Assembly: GCA_026710795.1 (NCBI GenBank)
Contig: JAPOQK010000103.1
Coordinates: forward strand, 1 to 64,000
From: Candidatus Poribacteria bacterium
GTDB lineage: Bacteria > Poribacteria > WGA-4E > WGA-3G
Direction: 5' to 3'
Length of the DNA stretch: 64,000 nt
Shown: positions 41,993 to 51,696 of the stretch, one piece after another
Numbering within the stretch: position 1 is the stretch's first letter
Layout of the letters: every line of letters begins with the position of its first letter
The notes under the pieces: generated by a model
What the model was told of the DNA's origin: nothing
Database searches by the model: none
What the model saw: the letters and a program-made list of their open reading frames with translations, nothing else
Position numbers and translations under genes: made by a program

Positions 41993-43924
41993 TTATGGTC
42001 GAATCAGCACAGGTTCCACCCCTTGCGATTCTTGAATCTGCTGTATTAGGCTTGTAGCTTCTGAACGTTCAATGAAAGAACCTATTGTGACACGGTGCAA
42101 TACATTTCCATTTATCGTAACATTATATATTTTTACCGTTTCATTTGGGTAGAGACGTTTCAAATTATCAGCCATCAAATTAGCATTTCGACGTTCACCA
42201 AACGATCCGACCATCAATGTTAACTTAGGTTGGTCATTTTCAACTTGAGCGGTGCTTGCTACAGATTCCCCACCGAATTGCATCTGTGCTTGCTGAACGG
42301 TCTGATTACCAGCAATATCATTTACAGTCAATTCAAATCGGTAGGTTGTTGTTGCAAGTTGTGGAACTTTTGACAAGACGATAGTCTCAGGTGGGGCATC
42401 TTTACCTTCACTCTCTTCAACTAAATTATCGTCTGCATCAAATATCTCAAGCTTCCAATCGGCAATAACGTTTATGTCCCATGCCTTTACACCAACGCTT
42501 TTACTCCCTTTCTTGATAAATTCAAGTGTCGTTGGAATTAGGTCGACAATTACCTTTTTACTTTGTCTAAGATATGCATTTCCTTTGGCATCAATGATAT
42601 GTAACTGCAGAACATAATCTCCATCGTCTACTAAATTGCCATCTGTTCCTATTCCGTTCCAAACTATACCATCTGTAGGAGTACCTGTTCCTGATTTCTC
42701 CCAAACCTGTTCGGTATATGCGTCACTGAGTATTAATCTCCATTTATCATTTGGTCTTACTATGAAATTGAATACGGTACTGTCAGCAACACCATCACCG
42801 TTCGGTGAAATGGCGGATTTGGTCAGTTGTAATTCTCTTGAAGTTCCATTAGAATCTGTATTCGCTTCAAGAGTTTTTGGCATGAGGATAGTTGGTGTTA
42901 TTGCAGCGGTATCTTCACGTTTTGTATCAATCTTAGATACAGAGGAAGTAGATGGTTGTTCAGCTGTAGGTTGTTTCTCGCTTCCACCCCAGCGCAATGT
43001 AGCAGTGATCCAATGCAAACTTTGATCTAAATCTCCTCCTCTAACATGTGCGTAATCTAATTGTCCTGACGAATTCTGAAAACTAATACCCTGTGACCAT
43101 TGACCTTGACTGAATTTAAAGGAATCAGTTAATGCGGTGTATCCTAAACGTATCCCGATATGATTGTTGATTAACCAACGTTCTGCACCAAAGTGTAATC
43201 GAAGCCTTTCTCCCCAAGTGGTATCATTCTGACCACGTATAGCGAAATCTGCAGATAAAAGAGTTGCACTATCCGGACGATATGTAGTACCAAAACGGGC
43301 GGCTAACGGTAAACTTTCAATCAACTCACCATTTTCCCGTATTCCGTTGCTCAACTCCGATAAGTTAATTCCGAATGTCACAGAATCTCCAGCTGTTTCT
43401 AATGGAAAGGTGAATTGCATTCCCATATCTACACTCCAAAGAAAATTTGTCCTGCTTGGTGTGTTGTTTTGATAGTAGCGCAAATTTGCACCTGCTGAAG
43501 TCTGTTCATTTAATGACATCCCATAACCTAAAAGCACTATCTGTGTTGATTCACTGTTACTGTTGTTCCAACCGTTGAACCAAGATGCTAATGAGAGATT
43601 TCCCACATTTTTATTCGTCAACCCAAGGGAATAGGGACTTGCTGCCAAAGAAAATGCTTGATCCGGTCCTGACGGTTCTCCCGAAAATGGTATCCCACCC
43701 ATGTTCACTTCTAATCCGTTCATAAATCCAAGTGAAGATGGATTCCACAGAAATCCGTTGTTTGCGGAGGGACCCGCGGTAAAGGCACTTCCCATACCAA
43801 CTGCCCTTGCACTTGCCCCGACAAAGATATCACGATGATCTATTCCTGATGATCCTTCTGTAATCATCACATTTCCCAACATTAACACTACGAAACAAAT
43901 TATAACGAGTGTTTTAATTCTCAT
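41993..43924 (-). CDS. Outer-membrane barrel protein with FlgD-like Ig and SPOR domains
   Basis: A 643-residue exported protein. Signal peptide at 1-24 (MRIKTLVIICFVVLMLGNVM). Residues about 25-315 form a PorV/UPF0164-like beta barrel (IFVGASARAVGMGSAFTAGP, then NPSSLGF). After a Ser/Thr linker, about 365-460 form a FlgD-type Ig domain (SAISPNGDGVADSTVFNFIV, WNGIGTDGNLVDDGDYVLQL). The end, 565-643, is a SPOR domain (LTLMVGSFGERRNANLMADN ... VTIGSFIERSEATSLIQQIQ), which binds denuded peptidoglycan. The combination suggests an outer-membrane protein tied to septal or cell-wall glycan. The start follows ATGGAGTAAAAA. Confidence 0.85.
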   Translation of the reverse strand: MRIKTLVIICFVVLMLGNVMITEGSSGIDHRDIFVGASARAVGMGSAFTAGPSANNGFLWNPSSLGFMNGLEVNMGGIPFSGEPSGPDQAFSLAASPYSLGLTNKNVGNLSLASWFNGWNNSNSESTQIVLLGYGMSLNEQTSAGANLRYYQNNTPSRTNFLWSVDMGMQFTFPLETAGDSVTFGINLSELSNGIRENGELIESLPLAARFGTTYRPDSATLLSADFAIRGQNDTTWGERLRLHFGAERWLINNHIGIRLGYTALTDSFKFSQGQWSQGISFQNSSGQLDYAHVRGGDLDQSLHWITATLRWGGSEKQPTAEQPSTSSVSKIDTKREDTAAITPTILMPKTLEANTDSNGTSRELQLTKSAISPNGDGVADSTVFNFIVRPNDKWRLILSDAYTEQVWEKSGTGTPTDGIVWNGIGTDGNLVDDGDYVLQLHIIDAKGNAYLRQSKKVIVDLIPTTLEFIKKGSKSVGVKAWDINVIADWKLEIFDADDNLVEESEGKDAPPETIVLSKVPQLATTTYRFELTVNDIAGNQTVQQAQMQFGGESVASTAQVENDQPKLTLMVGSFGERRNANLMADNLKRLYPNETVKIYNVTINGNVLHRVTIGSFIERSEATSLIQQIQESQGVEPVLIRP

Positions 43925-44434
43925 TTTTTACTCCATTTTTACTTTTAATATTATTTAGGTATTACTTCATCACTAATTTTAACGCTTTAACCGTAAGTAT
44001 GGGTACAATGTAATAGAACGGAATAGTGTTTAATTGTCTCGAATCACATTTATTGAAGGGCTTCCAAACTCAATTCACACACTAATAGAATAATGTAAAA
44101 CTTTAGAGTCAATCCTAACTATATTTGTCATAAATAAGCCGCAAACCCAGCACTGATACAGGTCTATAGCTTTATAGTAAAATAATCAATATTGCGATTG
44201 ACTCTAAAAACTCTAAAGTTCGACATTATTGAACCATTCTTATGAAAAGTTGACTTACTGATATTTCAATAGGAATTTGTCTTCTCAAACTGAATAACCC
44301 ACGAAATCTGTTTCGCATAAATCCGTGATTCTGAAAATGTTGAATCGCGACAATTGAATGCCTCTGAAATTCTCTTGCTCAATGGTGCTATATATGAGAA
44401 AATATGCCAATACATTTACCAATTGGAGAACAAT
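43925..44434. other. 510-bp intergenic region with inverted repeat
   Basis: No gene is supported. AACTTTAGAGTCAATC (44099-44114) is the inverse of GATTGACTCTAAA (44196-44208), and its outer part also matches the inverse of AACTCTAAAG (44209-44218), so one left arm faces two adjacent right arms. The 80-bp interval is AT-rich and non-coding. It could be a small non-autonomous element or a regulatory structure for the divergent genes. Confidence 0.5.
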
Positions 44435-44695
44435 ATGGAAAAAATTCGTGAACTGGCAACGCTGTTAGAATCAGGGATAACAGATTATGACGATCAGTTG
44501 AAAACATTACAATCGGAACGTCTAAAATATATTCGATTAACTATGACGGATGGTTTCGGTACTGAAGAGGGAGCATCCAAGGAGTCGTGGCTATTACATC
44601 TGAAACAAGTCGAAGATTCATTAGGACTCAGACTAAAAGCACTCAGACAAGCCGTTCAAGATTTCGCAGACTCTTTTCCGAAGCAAGAGACATAA
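44435..44695 (+). CDS. Small coiled-coil hypothetical protein
   Basis: An 86-residue protein starting MEKIRELATLLESGITDYDD; the ATG at 44435 follows TTGGAGAACAAT, so a longer frame from 44354 is rejected. The sequence is mostly helical with Leu/Ile heptads and ends LKALRQAVQDFADSFPKQET. No signal peptide, cysteine or known domain. Its stop is 3 bp before the start of the FG-GAP giant, so the two are translationally linked, perhaps as a cytosolic partner of an exported protein. Function unknown. Confidence 0.65.
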   Translation: MEKIRELATLLESGITDYDDQLKTLQSERLKYIRLTMTDGFGTEEGASKESWLLHLKQVEDSLGLRLKALRQAVQDFADSFPKQET

Positions 44696-44698
44696 TCA

Positions 44699-47600
44699 AT
44701 GAAAAAATCTCGATCATTCCAATCTGCCAATTTCTATTATTTACTCATCACCCTTATTCAATTCTTAGTTGTATTGAATGTAATTGCTCAGGAAACCGAT
44801 AGCGACAGAATAATTAGCGAGGCAATACGACAACAGAATTTGGGTTTAGCGTATCTTGAAGAATCCCAACCATTAAAAGCAGTAACAGCATTTACAAAAC
44901 TCATTGAACTTGTACCCGATGAGGGAATTGGATATGGAAATCTTGCTGTCGCTCACCTTCGGTTACGACAACCAGACATTGCAGAAGAATGGGTTAACCG
45001 TGGAATTGAAAATGTTCCGATGGATAGCCAACTATATTTTATATTATCTGAGGTATATCAGATTAAAGGGGAAACCATAAAGGCGATAGAATCCTTGAAA
45101 AAGGCAGTGCGGTTAGCACCTGAGGAATTGGAATCCCGGTATAAACTTGTTCGTCATTACCTCGGACAGCGGAACAATCCAGAAGCACAGCAAGACGCAG
45201 TTCTACACTTACAGGAACTATATAACCGAACACCTGTAAATGTTGTGATATTAATGAAATTGACACAAGCACTCATCGGACAAGAAAGGCTTAGGGATGC
45301 AGGGAAACTATGTCAAGAGTTGCTTATTTTGTTAGGAGATACCGATCCAGAGAAGTTGACATATCTAACTCAAGGAATAGATGCAATAAAGAATGATGAC
45401 CAAGTGTTAGCCTCACGAAATCTACGTATTTTTGAGAACCTGCATCGTGCAAGCCCGCGCTATCAGCAAGGTATTGGTGAGTTGGTCACTAATATCCTTG
45501 GACATCCTATAGAATCGTTTCGTCGAGGATTCAAAGCACGAATTTCAGCAAAGTTGAGTCCACCAATCAAGGTAGAATTTGTTGATGGCACTGAACAATT
45601 GGGACTTCAAAAAGTAATAAGTGAATCCAAAGAAGAAAGATCCGTTTTATTGTTTGATTACGACAATGATGGAATGTTGGATATTTTTACAACATCGCCT
45701 GCGACACTGCTTAGAAACGTAGATGGCAAATATGTTATTGACATTCACCTTCCAATCAACTTAGGACAACAGTCTCATAATCCAAACACTGTTTCCTATG
45801 CTGATATGAAAAAAGATGGAATACAAGATATCTTATTTGATGTACTATTACCTATAGATTATGATCATGACGGTGACCTCGATCTACTTACCAATAAATC
45901 AGGAATGACATTGTATCGGAATAATGGGGATGGTGAGTTAACAGATGTAAGCGAGCAAGCTTTCACTTTTCCAGATAAAGAAGAGGATACACTTGGTGAC
46001 CCTATAGAAGCACTCGCAGCAGATTTTGATGACGATGGCGATATTGATATATTTACTATACATGCCGATATGGGGTGTTCACTCTTCGATAATCTACGTC
46101 AAGGGAAGTTTCGGGTGGTAACCAACAAAATTGGGATTCCTCAAAATATTCGCTACACATCGGTTACTAAAGGAGATTATGATAATGATGGAGACATTGA
46201 CCTATTCTTAGCATCATTAAATGGTATTCATCTATACCGGAATAGAGGAGATGCAACATTTGTTATTGATGTGCGTTCACAACAATTATTAGATAAAAAA
46301 TTTGACGATTTATCCCCCAAATTGAGAAGTCTTGATTATGACAACGATGGATTTCTTGACTTATGGATTATCAGCAGATTAGGTTTGTTATTTTATAGAA
46401 ATGACGGGATAGGTCGTTTCACCGAAGTCAGTGATATTATAAACACTACTCAACAGGTTGAAAATGGCATTGCAGGAGATGTTGGTGACTATGACAATGA
46501 TGGTGATTTAGATCTGTTCTATATCAATGACAAAGGAAAACTCCGTGCATTACAAAATAACGGAGGAAATCAAAATAATTGGATACAGGTGCGTTTGGAA
46601 GGAATTACATCAGGCAACAACAAAGTCAATAGAGATGGAATAGGTTCAAAACTTGAGTTGAAAGTCAGTGATTTATATCAAATGACATATGTGTCTGAAC
46701 AAGTATCCCATTTCGGGTTAGGTGCATTTGAAGCTGCGGATGTTGTGCGAGTTGTTTGGACCAATGGTGTCCCACAGAATGTGATCGAACCAAAGTCAAA
46801 GCAGCGGATTCTGGAAAAACAGGTATTGAAAGGTTCATGTCCATTTCTATATGTTTATAATGGTGAAAAATATGAATTTGTAACCGATCTGCTTTGGCGT
46901 GCTCCACTGGGTCTCATCACTTCTATGGGATTTGTCGCACCAGATGAGACTAAAGATTTCGTAAAGATCTCTGCAGAGCAGATGCGTCCTAAAGATGGAA
47001 AATATTCTATACAGATAACTGAGGAATTATGGGAAACCGCCTATTTTGATATGGTCAAACTTATTGCAGTTGACCATCCTAAGGATATGGATATATATGT
47101 AGATGAACAGTATATACCTCCACCTTTTGCAGAATTCAAGATATACGGTGTATCAGAGAAACGACATCCGATATCTGTGTTGAACCATAAAGGTAAGGAT
47201 GTTACTGCTGCACTAAAAACCCCTGACTACCACTACGCTATTGAACATGTTCCAGGACCTTACCAAGGTGTTGTAGAACACCATGCTATTATTCTTGATC
47301 TTGGTGATATTCCAGATAACCGACCAACTACGCTTTACCTTAACGGTTGGATTTTTCCGACCGATACCAGCATCAATGTCGCCATATCACAAAATCCTGA
47401 CATTAATCCGAGTTTTCCTTCTGTTTCCGTGAAGGATAAAACTGGAAACTGGAAAACAGTCATTGATATGATAGGTATTCCTGCTGGTAAAAACAAAACT
47501 ATCACTATTGATTTGACGGGTAAGTTTTTATCTGAAGAAAAACAGGTCCGTATTGCATCTAATATGCAAATCTATTGGGATGCTGCCTTTTTCACAATTG

Positions 47601-48121
47601 GAGAGCAGGATGTTCCCATGGTAATCACAGAATTGACACCAGACAGTTCAGATCTGCACTACAGAGGTTTTTCAGAGATGTATCGTCCGAATACACATGC
47701 CCCGCATCTATTTGACTACCAAAAAGTTACGAAAGATGGTCAGTGGCGTGATCTTGAAGGATTTTACACACGGTACGGTGATGTCAATCCTTTGTTGCAA
47801 ACAATAGATGATATGTATGTGATCCTCAACGCAGGAGATGAAATCACGGTTGACTTTGATGCCTCTCGACTACCACAACTCAAATCAGGATGGAAGCGAG
47901 ACTTTATTCTATTTAGTGATGGATGGGACAAAGATGGTGATATTAATACACTCACATCACAAACAGTCGAACCTTTACCTTTTCACGGTATGTCTGAATA
48001 CCCATACCCAGAAACAGAAAATTATCCTAATGACGAAGCACATCAACGCTATCGCCTTAAATACAACACACGACGTGTTACACATCAACTACCACCATTG
48101 TCAAAGAAAGATAATCATTGA
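44699..48121 (+). CDS. Exported TPR/FG-GAP repeat protein with ASPIC/UnbV domain
   Basis: A 1140-residue protein. Signal sequence at about 13-32 (YYLLITLIQFLVVLNVIAQE). TPR helices fill about 35-220 (AYLEESQPLKAVTAFTKLIE). From about 315 to 630 there are at least six FG-GAP/VCBS-type repeats with calcium-loop motifs (DYDNDGMLDIF, DYDHDGDLDLL, DFDDDGDIDIF, DYDNDGDIDLF, DYDNDGFLDLW, DYDNDGDLDLF). An ASPIC/UnbV domain (about 640-715, GIGSKLELKVSDLYQ ... SHFGLGAFEAADVVRVVW) follows, then a 400-residue beta-rich C-terminus. Such proteins are surface or periplasmic and calcium-stabilised, probably involved in adhesion or glycan binding. Coupled to the WD40 gene at 48118. Confidence 0.9.
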   Translation: MKKSRSFQSANFYYLLITLIQFLVVLNVIAQETDSDRIISEAIRQQNLGLAYLEESQPLKAVTAFTKLIELVPDEGIGYGNLAVAHLRLRQPDIAEEWVNRGIENVPMDSQLYFILSEVYQIKGETIKAIESLKKAVRLAPEELESRYKLVRHYLGQRNNPEAQQDAVLHLQELYNRTPVNVVILMKLTQALIGQERLRDAGKLCQELLILLGDTDPEKLTYLTQGIDAIKNDDQVLASRNLRIFENLHRASPRYQQGIGELVTNILGHPIESFRRGFKARISAKLSPPIKVEFVDGTEQLGLQKVISESKEERSVLLFDYDNDGMLDIFTTSPATLLRNVDGKYVIDIHLPINLGQQSHNPNTVSYADMKKDGIQDILFDVLLPIDYDHDGDLDLLTNKSGMTLYRNNGDGELTDVSEQAFTFPDKEEDTLGDPIEALAADFDDDGDIDIFTIHADMGCSLFDNLRQGKFRVVTNKIGIPQNIRYTSVTKGDYDNDGDIDLFLASLNGIHLYRNRGDATFVIDVRSQQLLDKKFDDLSPKLRSLDYDNDGFLDLWIISRLGLLFYRNDGIGRFTEVSDIINTTQQVENGIAGDVGDYDNDGDLDLFYINDKGKLRALQNNGGNQNNWIQVRLEGITSGNNKVNRDGIGSKLELKVSDLYQMTYVSEQVSHFGLGAFEAADVVRVVWTNGVPQNVIEPKSKQRILEKQVLKGSCPFLYVYNGEKYEFVTDLLWRAPLGLITSMGFVAPDETKDFVKISAEQMRPKDGKYSIQITEELWETAYFDMVKLIAVDHPKDMDIYVDEQYIPPPFAEFKIYGVSEKRHPISVLNHKGKDVTAALKTPDYHYAIEHVPGPYQGVVEHHAIILDLGDIPDNRPTTLYLNGWIFPTDTSINVAISQNPDINPSFPSVSVKDKTGNWKTVIDMIGIPAGKNKTITIDLTGKFLSEEKQVRIASNMQIYWDAAFFTIGEQDVPMVITELTPDSSDLHYRGFSEMYRPNTHAPHLFDYQKVTKDGQWRDLEGFYTRYGDVNPLLQTIDDMYVILNAGDEITVDFDASRLPQLKSGWKRDFILFSDGWDKDGDINTLTSQTVEPLPFHGMSEYPYPETENYPNDEAHQRYRLKYNTRRVTHQLPPLSKKDNH

Positions 48122-50154
48122 AAACGAAGAACTTATTTACCATCACTATTCTGATGTTGATCTATATCCTATTCATTAGTAATGGATATGCACAAGACCA
48201 TACTCAACGGAATTTACCTGAAGGTGCAATTGCGCGCTTTGGAAAAGGAAAACTAAACGGTGTCCAATTATCACCGGATGGAAATGTAATTGCAGTTGGT
48301 AGTTCTTCGGGTGTATGGCTTTATGATGCTAACGTCGGGACAGAACTTGCGATGTTTACCGATCATACTTCACAATTTGGTGCTGTCGCCTTCTCACCAA
48401 ATGGGAAGACTATAGCCAGCGGGTCATTTGGAGACATATTACTTTGGAACACAGATACTGGTGATAAATTGAAATCCTTTAAAAATGATAAAGGACGAAT
48501 AAAAAACCTTAGTTTTACTGAAGATGGTAAAACTCTTCAATGTAAAAATCATATTGACTCTTATAAATTATGGGATATTTCCACTGGAAAAAAGGTATTA
48601 GACTATCGTCCAAAATCTTTAGATAGTTTCGGTCGCGCGCTGAAACTCCTATCTGGAAATGACCATACAGCCTCAGATTTATTCCTAAGTAAAAACAATA
48701 AAGGAATATATGCGCGTGGGTACGATAATGGGAAAATCCGGTTGGAGGACGCATCTACTGGGAAACTATTGAAAACCTTTCAAGGATATAAAGATTATAT
48801 TCATCAACTTGTATTTTCACCTGATGGCAATTTACTTGTATCTAACATTTCAAGCGATTCACTTCGTATATGGGATGTAAATACAGGACAACAAATTGAA
48901 GCAGTGATTGATGATCCAAAAATTAATGGCATACTGATGTTTTCTAAGGATGGAAAAACGTTAGTATGTCAGAGAAGATCTAATGAGTTGGTGTTATGGG
49001 ATGTTGCTACCAAAAGCCATCGATGCTCCCTTGATATTCACATAGACGGTACAATCAAAGTGTTATCATTTTCTGAAGATAGTAAAAAGATAATAGGAGC
49101 AAGTAGTCTTGGTGAGATTCGGATATGGAATACGAACACAGGTGATATTTTACAAACTTATACAACAGGACATACACAAATTCTAACATCTTTAGCATTA
49201 TCCCCAGATGGAAGTCAATTAGCAAGTGGAGACATTTACTCAATTCGAGTTTGGAATACATTCCCAACATATAAGTTAGAGAAACATATAAATGCAGCAA
49301 TCATTCCACAGGCTTTGGTGTTTTCACCAGAAGGAAACACGGTAACCAGTGTAGAAAGGTTCAAATATACACAAACAACCAGAACAGGATTAGCAAAGGA
49401 AAAAGTTTCAACTACTTTGAATATATGGGATACAAGTACCGGACGCAATCTTTCTGATTATTCCATTGAATCATACAAAGAGACGAAAGTCCAAAACAAT
49501 AGATCATCCTCTTCAAATATTGACATGCATAGCGATATTGTATTATCTCAAAATGGTTACATGCTTGCGACTGCTCAAAATGTTGAACGTGCAACAGAGG
49601 AAACCCGATTTACAGTGCTGATATGGGACGTTCCACATGGAAAAATAAATTACACACTAAAGGGTCATACAGATAAAATTAAAGCATTATCATTCACACC
49701 AAACGGTAAAATACTTGCCAGTGGCGGAGAAGATGGGACAATTCGACTATGGGATGTTAACACTGGCACCCAATTGTTTAACTTGCCTTCCGGCAAGACT
49801 CGTGTATTGGCTTTATCTACTAATGGCAAAATCCTCGCAACTACCAATAGTCCGTTTAGGATACATCTATGGGATATTGAAAATAGTAAGCAAATGCCGT
49901 CACTTCAAGGGAATAATGGCACCGTTGAGACGTTGGCATTCTCACCTGATAGCAAAATACTTGCGAGTGGTGGTAGGGATGGGAAAATACGCTTATGGGA
50001 TATTACGATCAATAAACAACTAACTACCGTCAAAGGTCATACAACAGACATAAAAGAACTAACTTTTTCAGCCGATGGTAAAACTCTTGCCAGTGGTAGT
50101 TCGGATGGTTTAGTATTTCTATGGGATATTGAAAAAGTATGTGGCGATATCTAA
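48118..50154 (+). CDS. Exported WD40 repeat protein, two-propeller size
   Basis: A 678-residue protein. The TTG at 48118 overlaps the preceding TGA stop (TTGA) and gives MKTKNLFTITILMLIYILFI followed by SNGYAQ, a clear signal peptide; a purine stretch AAAGAAAGATAA precedes it. WD40 repeats fill the rest (LSPDGNVIAVGSSSGVWLYD, FTPNGKILASGGEDGTIRLW, FSADGKTLASGSSDGLVFLW), about twelve to fourteen, enough for two seven-bladed propellers. The sequence near residue 20-60 (LPEGAIARFGKGKLNGVQLS) resembles the start of the WD40 part of the sigma-WD40 protein at 6307 (PKEAKMRLGKGGMDTIQFSP), which suggests a common ancestor. Stop 39 bp from the converging MFS gene. Confidence 0.88.
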   Translation: MKTKNLFTITILMLIYILFISNGYAQDHTQRNLPEGAIARFGKGKLNGVQLSPDGNVIAVGSSSGVWLYDANVGTELAMFTDHTSQFGAVAFSPNGKTIASGSFGDILLWNTDTGDKLKSFKNDKGRIKNLSFTEDGKTLQCKNHIDSYKLWDISTGKKVLDYRPKSLDSFGRALKLLSGNDHTASDLFLSKNNKGIYARGYDNGKIRLEDASTGKLLKTFQGYKDYIHQLVFSPDGNLLVSNISSDSLRIWDVNTGQQIEAVIDDPKINGILMFSKDGKTLVCQRRSNELVLWDVATKSHRCSLDIHIDGTIKVLSFSEDSKKIIGASSLGEIRIWNTNTGDILQTYTTGHTQILTSLALSPDGSQLASGDIYSIRVWNTFPTYKLEKHINAAIIPQALVFSPEGNTVTSVERFKYTQTTRTGLAKEKVSTTLNIWDTSTGRNLSDYSIESYKETKVQNNRSSSSNIDMHSDIVLSQNGYMLATAQNVERATEETRFTVLIWDVPHGKINYTLKGHTDKIKALSFTPNGKILASGGEDGTIRLWDVNTGTQLFNLPSGKTRVLALSTNGKILATTNSPFRIHLWDIENSKQMPSLQGNNGTVETLAFSPDSKILASGGRDGKIRLWDITINKQLTTVKGHTTDIKELTFSADGKTLASGSSDGLVFLWDIEKVCGDI

Positions 50155-50193
50155 TTGTAAAAGTTAGATATTATTGTAAGTAACTTAGTGTTG

Positions 50194-51441
50194 TTAGGTT
50201 TGAGAATTTACATCATTGACACTGTTTTCAACATTTCTCAGGGGTACATAAAGACAAATAGTAGCAATTATAAGAATCACTGCCAAAACAGTATAAGAAT
50301 ATGCATTGTTACTGTATAACCAACCAACGTGAGACATGTTAATTAATGATTTGACAAGTTTTGGATGTGCTGATTGATCATAAAGCAAACCACCGAGAAG
50401 TGGACCCAAGATACGACCTAAACCTAAAAACCCATCCATAATTCCGATGGCTGCTCCATGTCCAATATGGGTTTGTTTTGAAATCCAGGATGTATTCGTC
50501 GGACGGATTAATTGATTTCCGATGCCAGTAATTGTGAGAAATACTGTTATAGTTGTAAAATTGATCGAGAAAAGCAAAAGCACCATACCGAATGCGTTAA
50601 GAAGTAAACCCGTTACAATAATCCGTCTCTCACCTATCCAGTTGATTAACCTACCAAGTAACCCACCTTGGAGTGGAACAACAATAGCACCCATGATCAT
50701 AAACATCCACCCCATCTCTTTTTGGTCATATCCCCAACCATCTTTGATGAACAGTGGAAAGGTTGCTTCTAATCCAGCGAAACTGAAGGTAGAGAAAAAA
50801 GCTATAAGGAACAGAGGAATGAGTGGTGATTCTAATGTTGTTCGTCGGTATATCTCACGTGGTGAAATCCATTCGTGCTGTTCATCCACAACATCTTTCT
50901 GTAGTGATTCTGGGAGTATTGCAAGCACAAAGAGGAAAGTCAAAAAGGACAATCCACCTGCAACAAAGAACGGGAGATCATGGCTTCCCATCACTCCTCC
51001 GATTGCCGGTCCAAGTATGAATCCGAGTCCCATCGCTGCTCCCATTAGACCCATACCTTTACCGCGTTCTTCTTCAGTGGTGACATCTGCCACATACGCC
51101 ATTACACTTGGTAAAACTGCTGCTGAGGCGATCCCTGCTGCGCTGCGTGCAAGGAAAAGCCAGATATAATCATTGGCTAACCCAAAGGCAGCTAATGCAA
51201 ATGCATTTCCAAGTAAACCGTACAGTATTGCCGGTTTTCTTCCATATTTGTCCGATAGCCTACCCCAGAGAGGTGCAAATATCAGCTGCATTGCTGAGTA
51301 TATGGACAATAATATTGCGATTTCGGTTGGGGATGCACCTACTTCTTCGGCATAATAAGCAAGGTTTGGGATAATGATACCAAACCCAAGCATCACAAAA
51401 AATAGGGTTAGGAACAGGAGAAGAAGTTTAGATTTTTGCAT
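50194..51441 (-). CDS. Major facilitator superfamily transporter
   Basis: A 415-residue inner-membrane protein with twelve predicted helices. The ATG at 51441 starts the first helix directly (MQKSKLLLLFLTLFFVMLGF) and is preferred to an upstream ATG. The loop-2 signature is GRLSDKYGRKPAILYG, and motif GAAMGLGFILGPAIGGVMGS in helix 5 is the antiporter motif C-like GPxxGG element of drug exporters (TetA-type, DHA1). YAEEVGASPTEIAILLSIYS follows the first helix. Substrate unknown; a drug or metabolite proton antiporter is most likely. Ribosome binding site weak (CTGAGA). Confidence 0.92.
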   Translation of the reverse strand: MQKSKLLLLFLTLFFVMLGFGIIIPNLAYYAEEVGASPTEIAILLSIYSAMQLIFAPLWGRLSDKYGRKPAILYGLLGNAFALAAFGLANDYIWLFLARSAAGIASAAVLPSVMAYVADVTTEEERGKGMGLMGAAMGLGFILGPAIGGVMGSHDLPFFVAGGLSFLTFLFVLAILPESLQKDVVDEQHEWISPREIYRRTTLESPLIPLFLIAFFSTFSFAGLEATFPLFIKDGWGYDQKEMGWMFMIMGAIVVPLQGGLLGRLINWIGERRIIVTGLLLNAFGMVLLLFSINFTTITVFLTITGIGNQLIRPTNTSWISKQTHIGHGAAIGIMDGFLGLGRILGPLLGGLLYDQSAHPKLVKSLINMSHVGWLYSNNAYSYTVLAVILIIATICLYVPLRNVENSVNDVNSQT

Positions 51442-51630
51442 TCTCAGGTTGAAGAAACAGATTCCGCACAGATGATAAAACAAGATTGTTGTGCAGTATC
51501 AACTATTATACCTATGCTTCTGTAGTGTGTCAATATAAATGATTGTGATGTCTATGGTTTCTCTGTGCACACCCAACCTATGATACTGATACACTCAAAT
51601 ACTGAATGGTTATGTTAGCAAGAATAGAAG

Positions 51631-51659
51631 TTGACAAGCTGTGTGTATTACTGTAGACT
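51631..51659 (+). promoter_or_regulatory. Promoter of the DUF6785-type membrane protein
   Basis: TTGACA (51631-51636), 17 nt, TAGACT (51654-51659). The -35 box is perfect and the -10 box matches four of six. The leader to 51697 would be about 30 nt, without a clear Shine-Dalgarno sequence. Confidence 0.55.
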
Positions 51660-51696
51660 ACATTAAAAACTCCACTCTATTGCAATCTGAAACTAC

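Noticed and set aside
50522-51169. 215-codon plus-strand frame opposite the MFS gene.
   Set aside because: Antisense shadow: the minus-strand frame encodes a clear twelve-helix transporter, while this frame is Pro/Ser/Arg-rich without domain.
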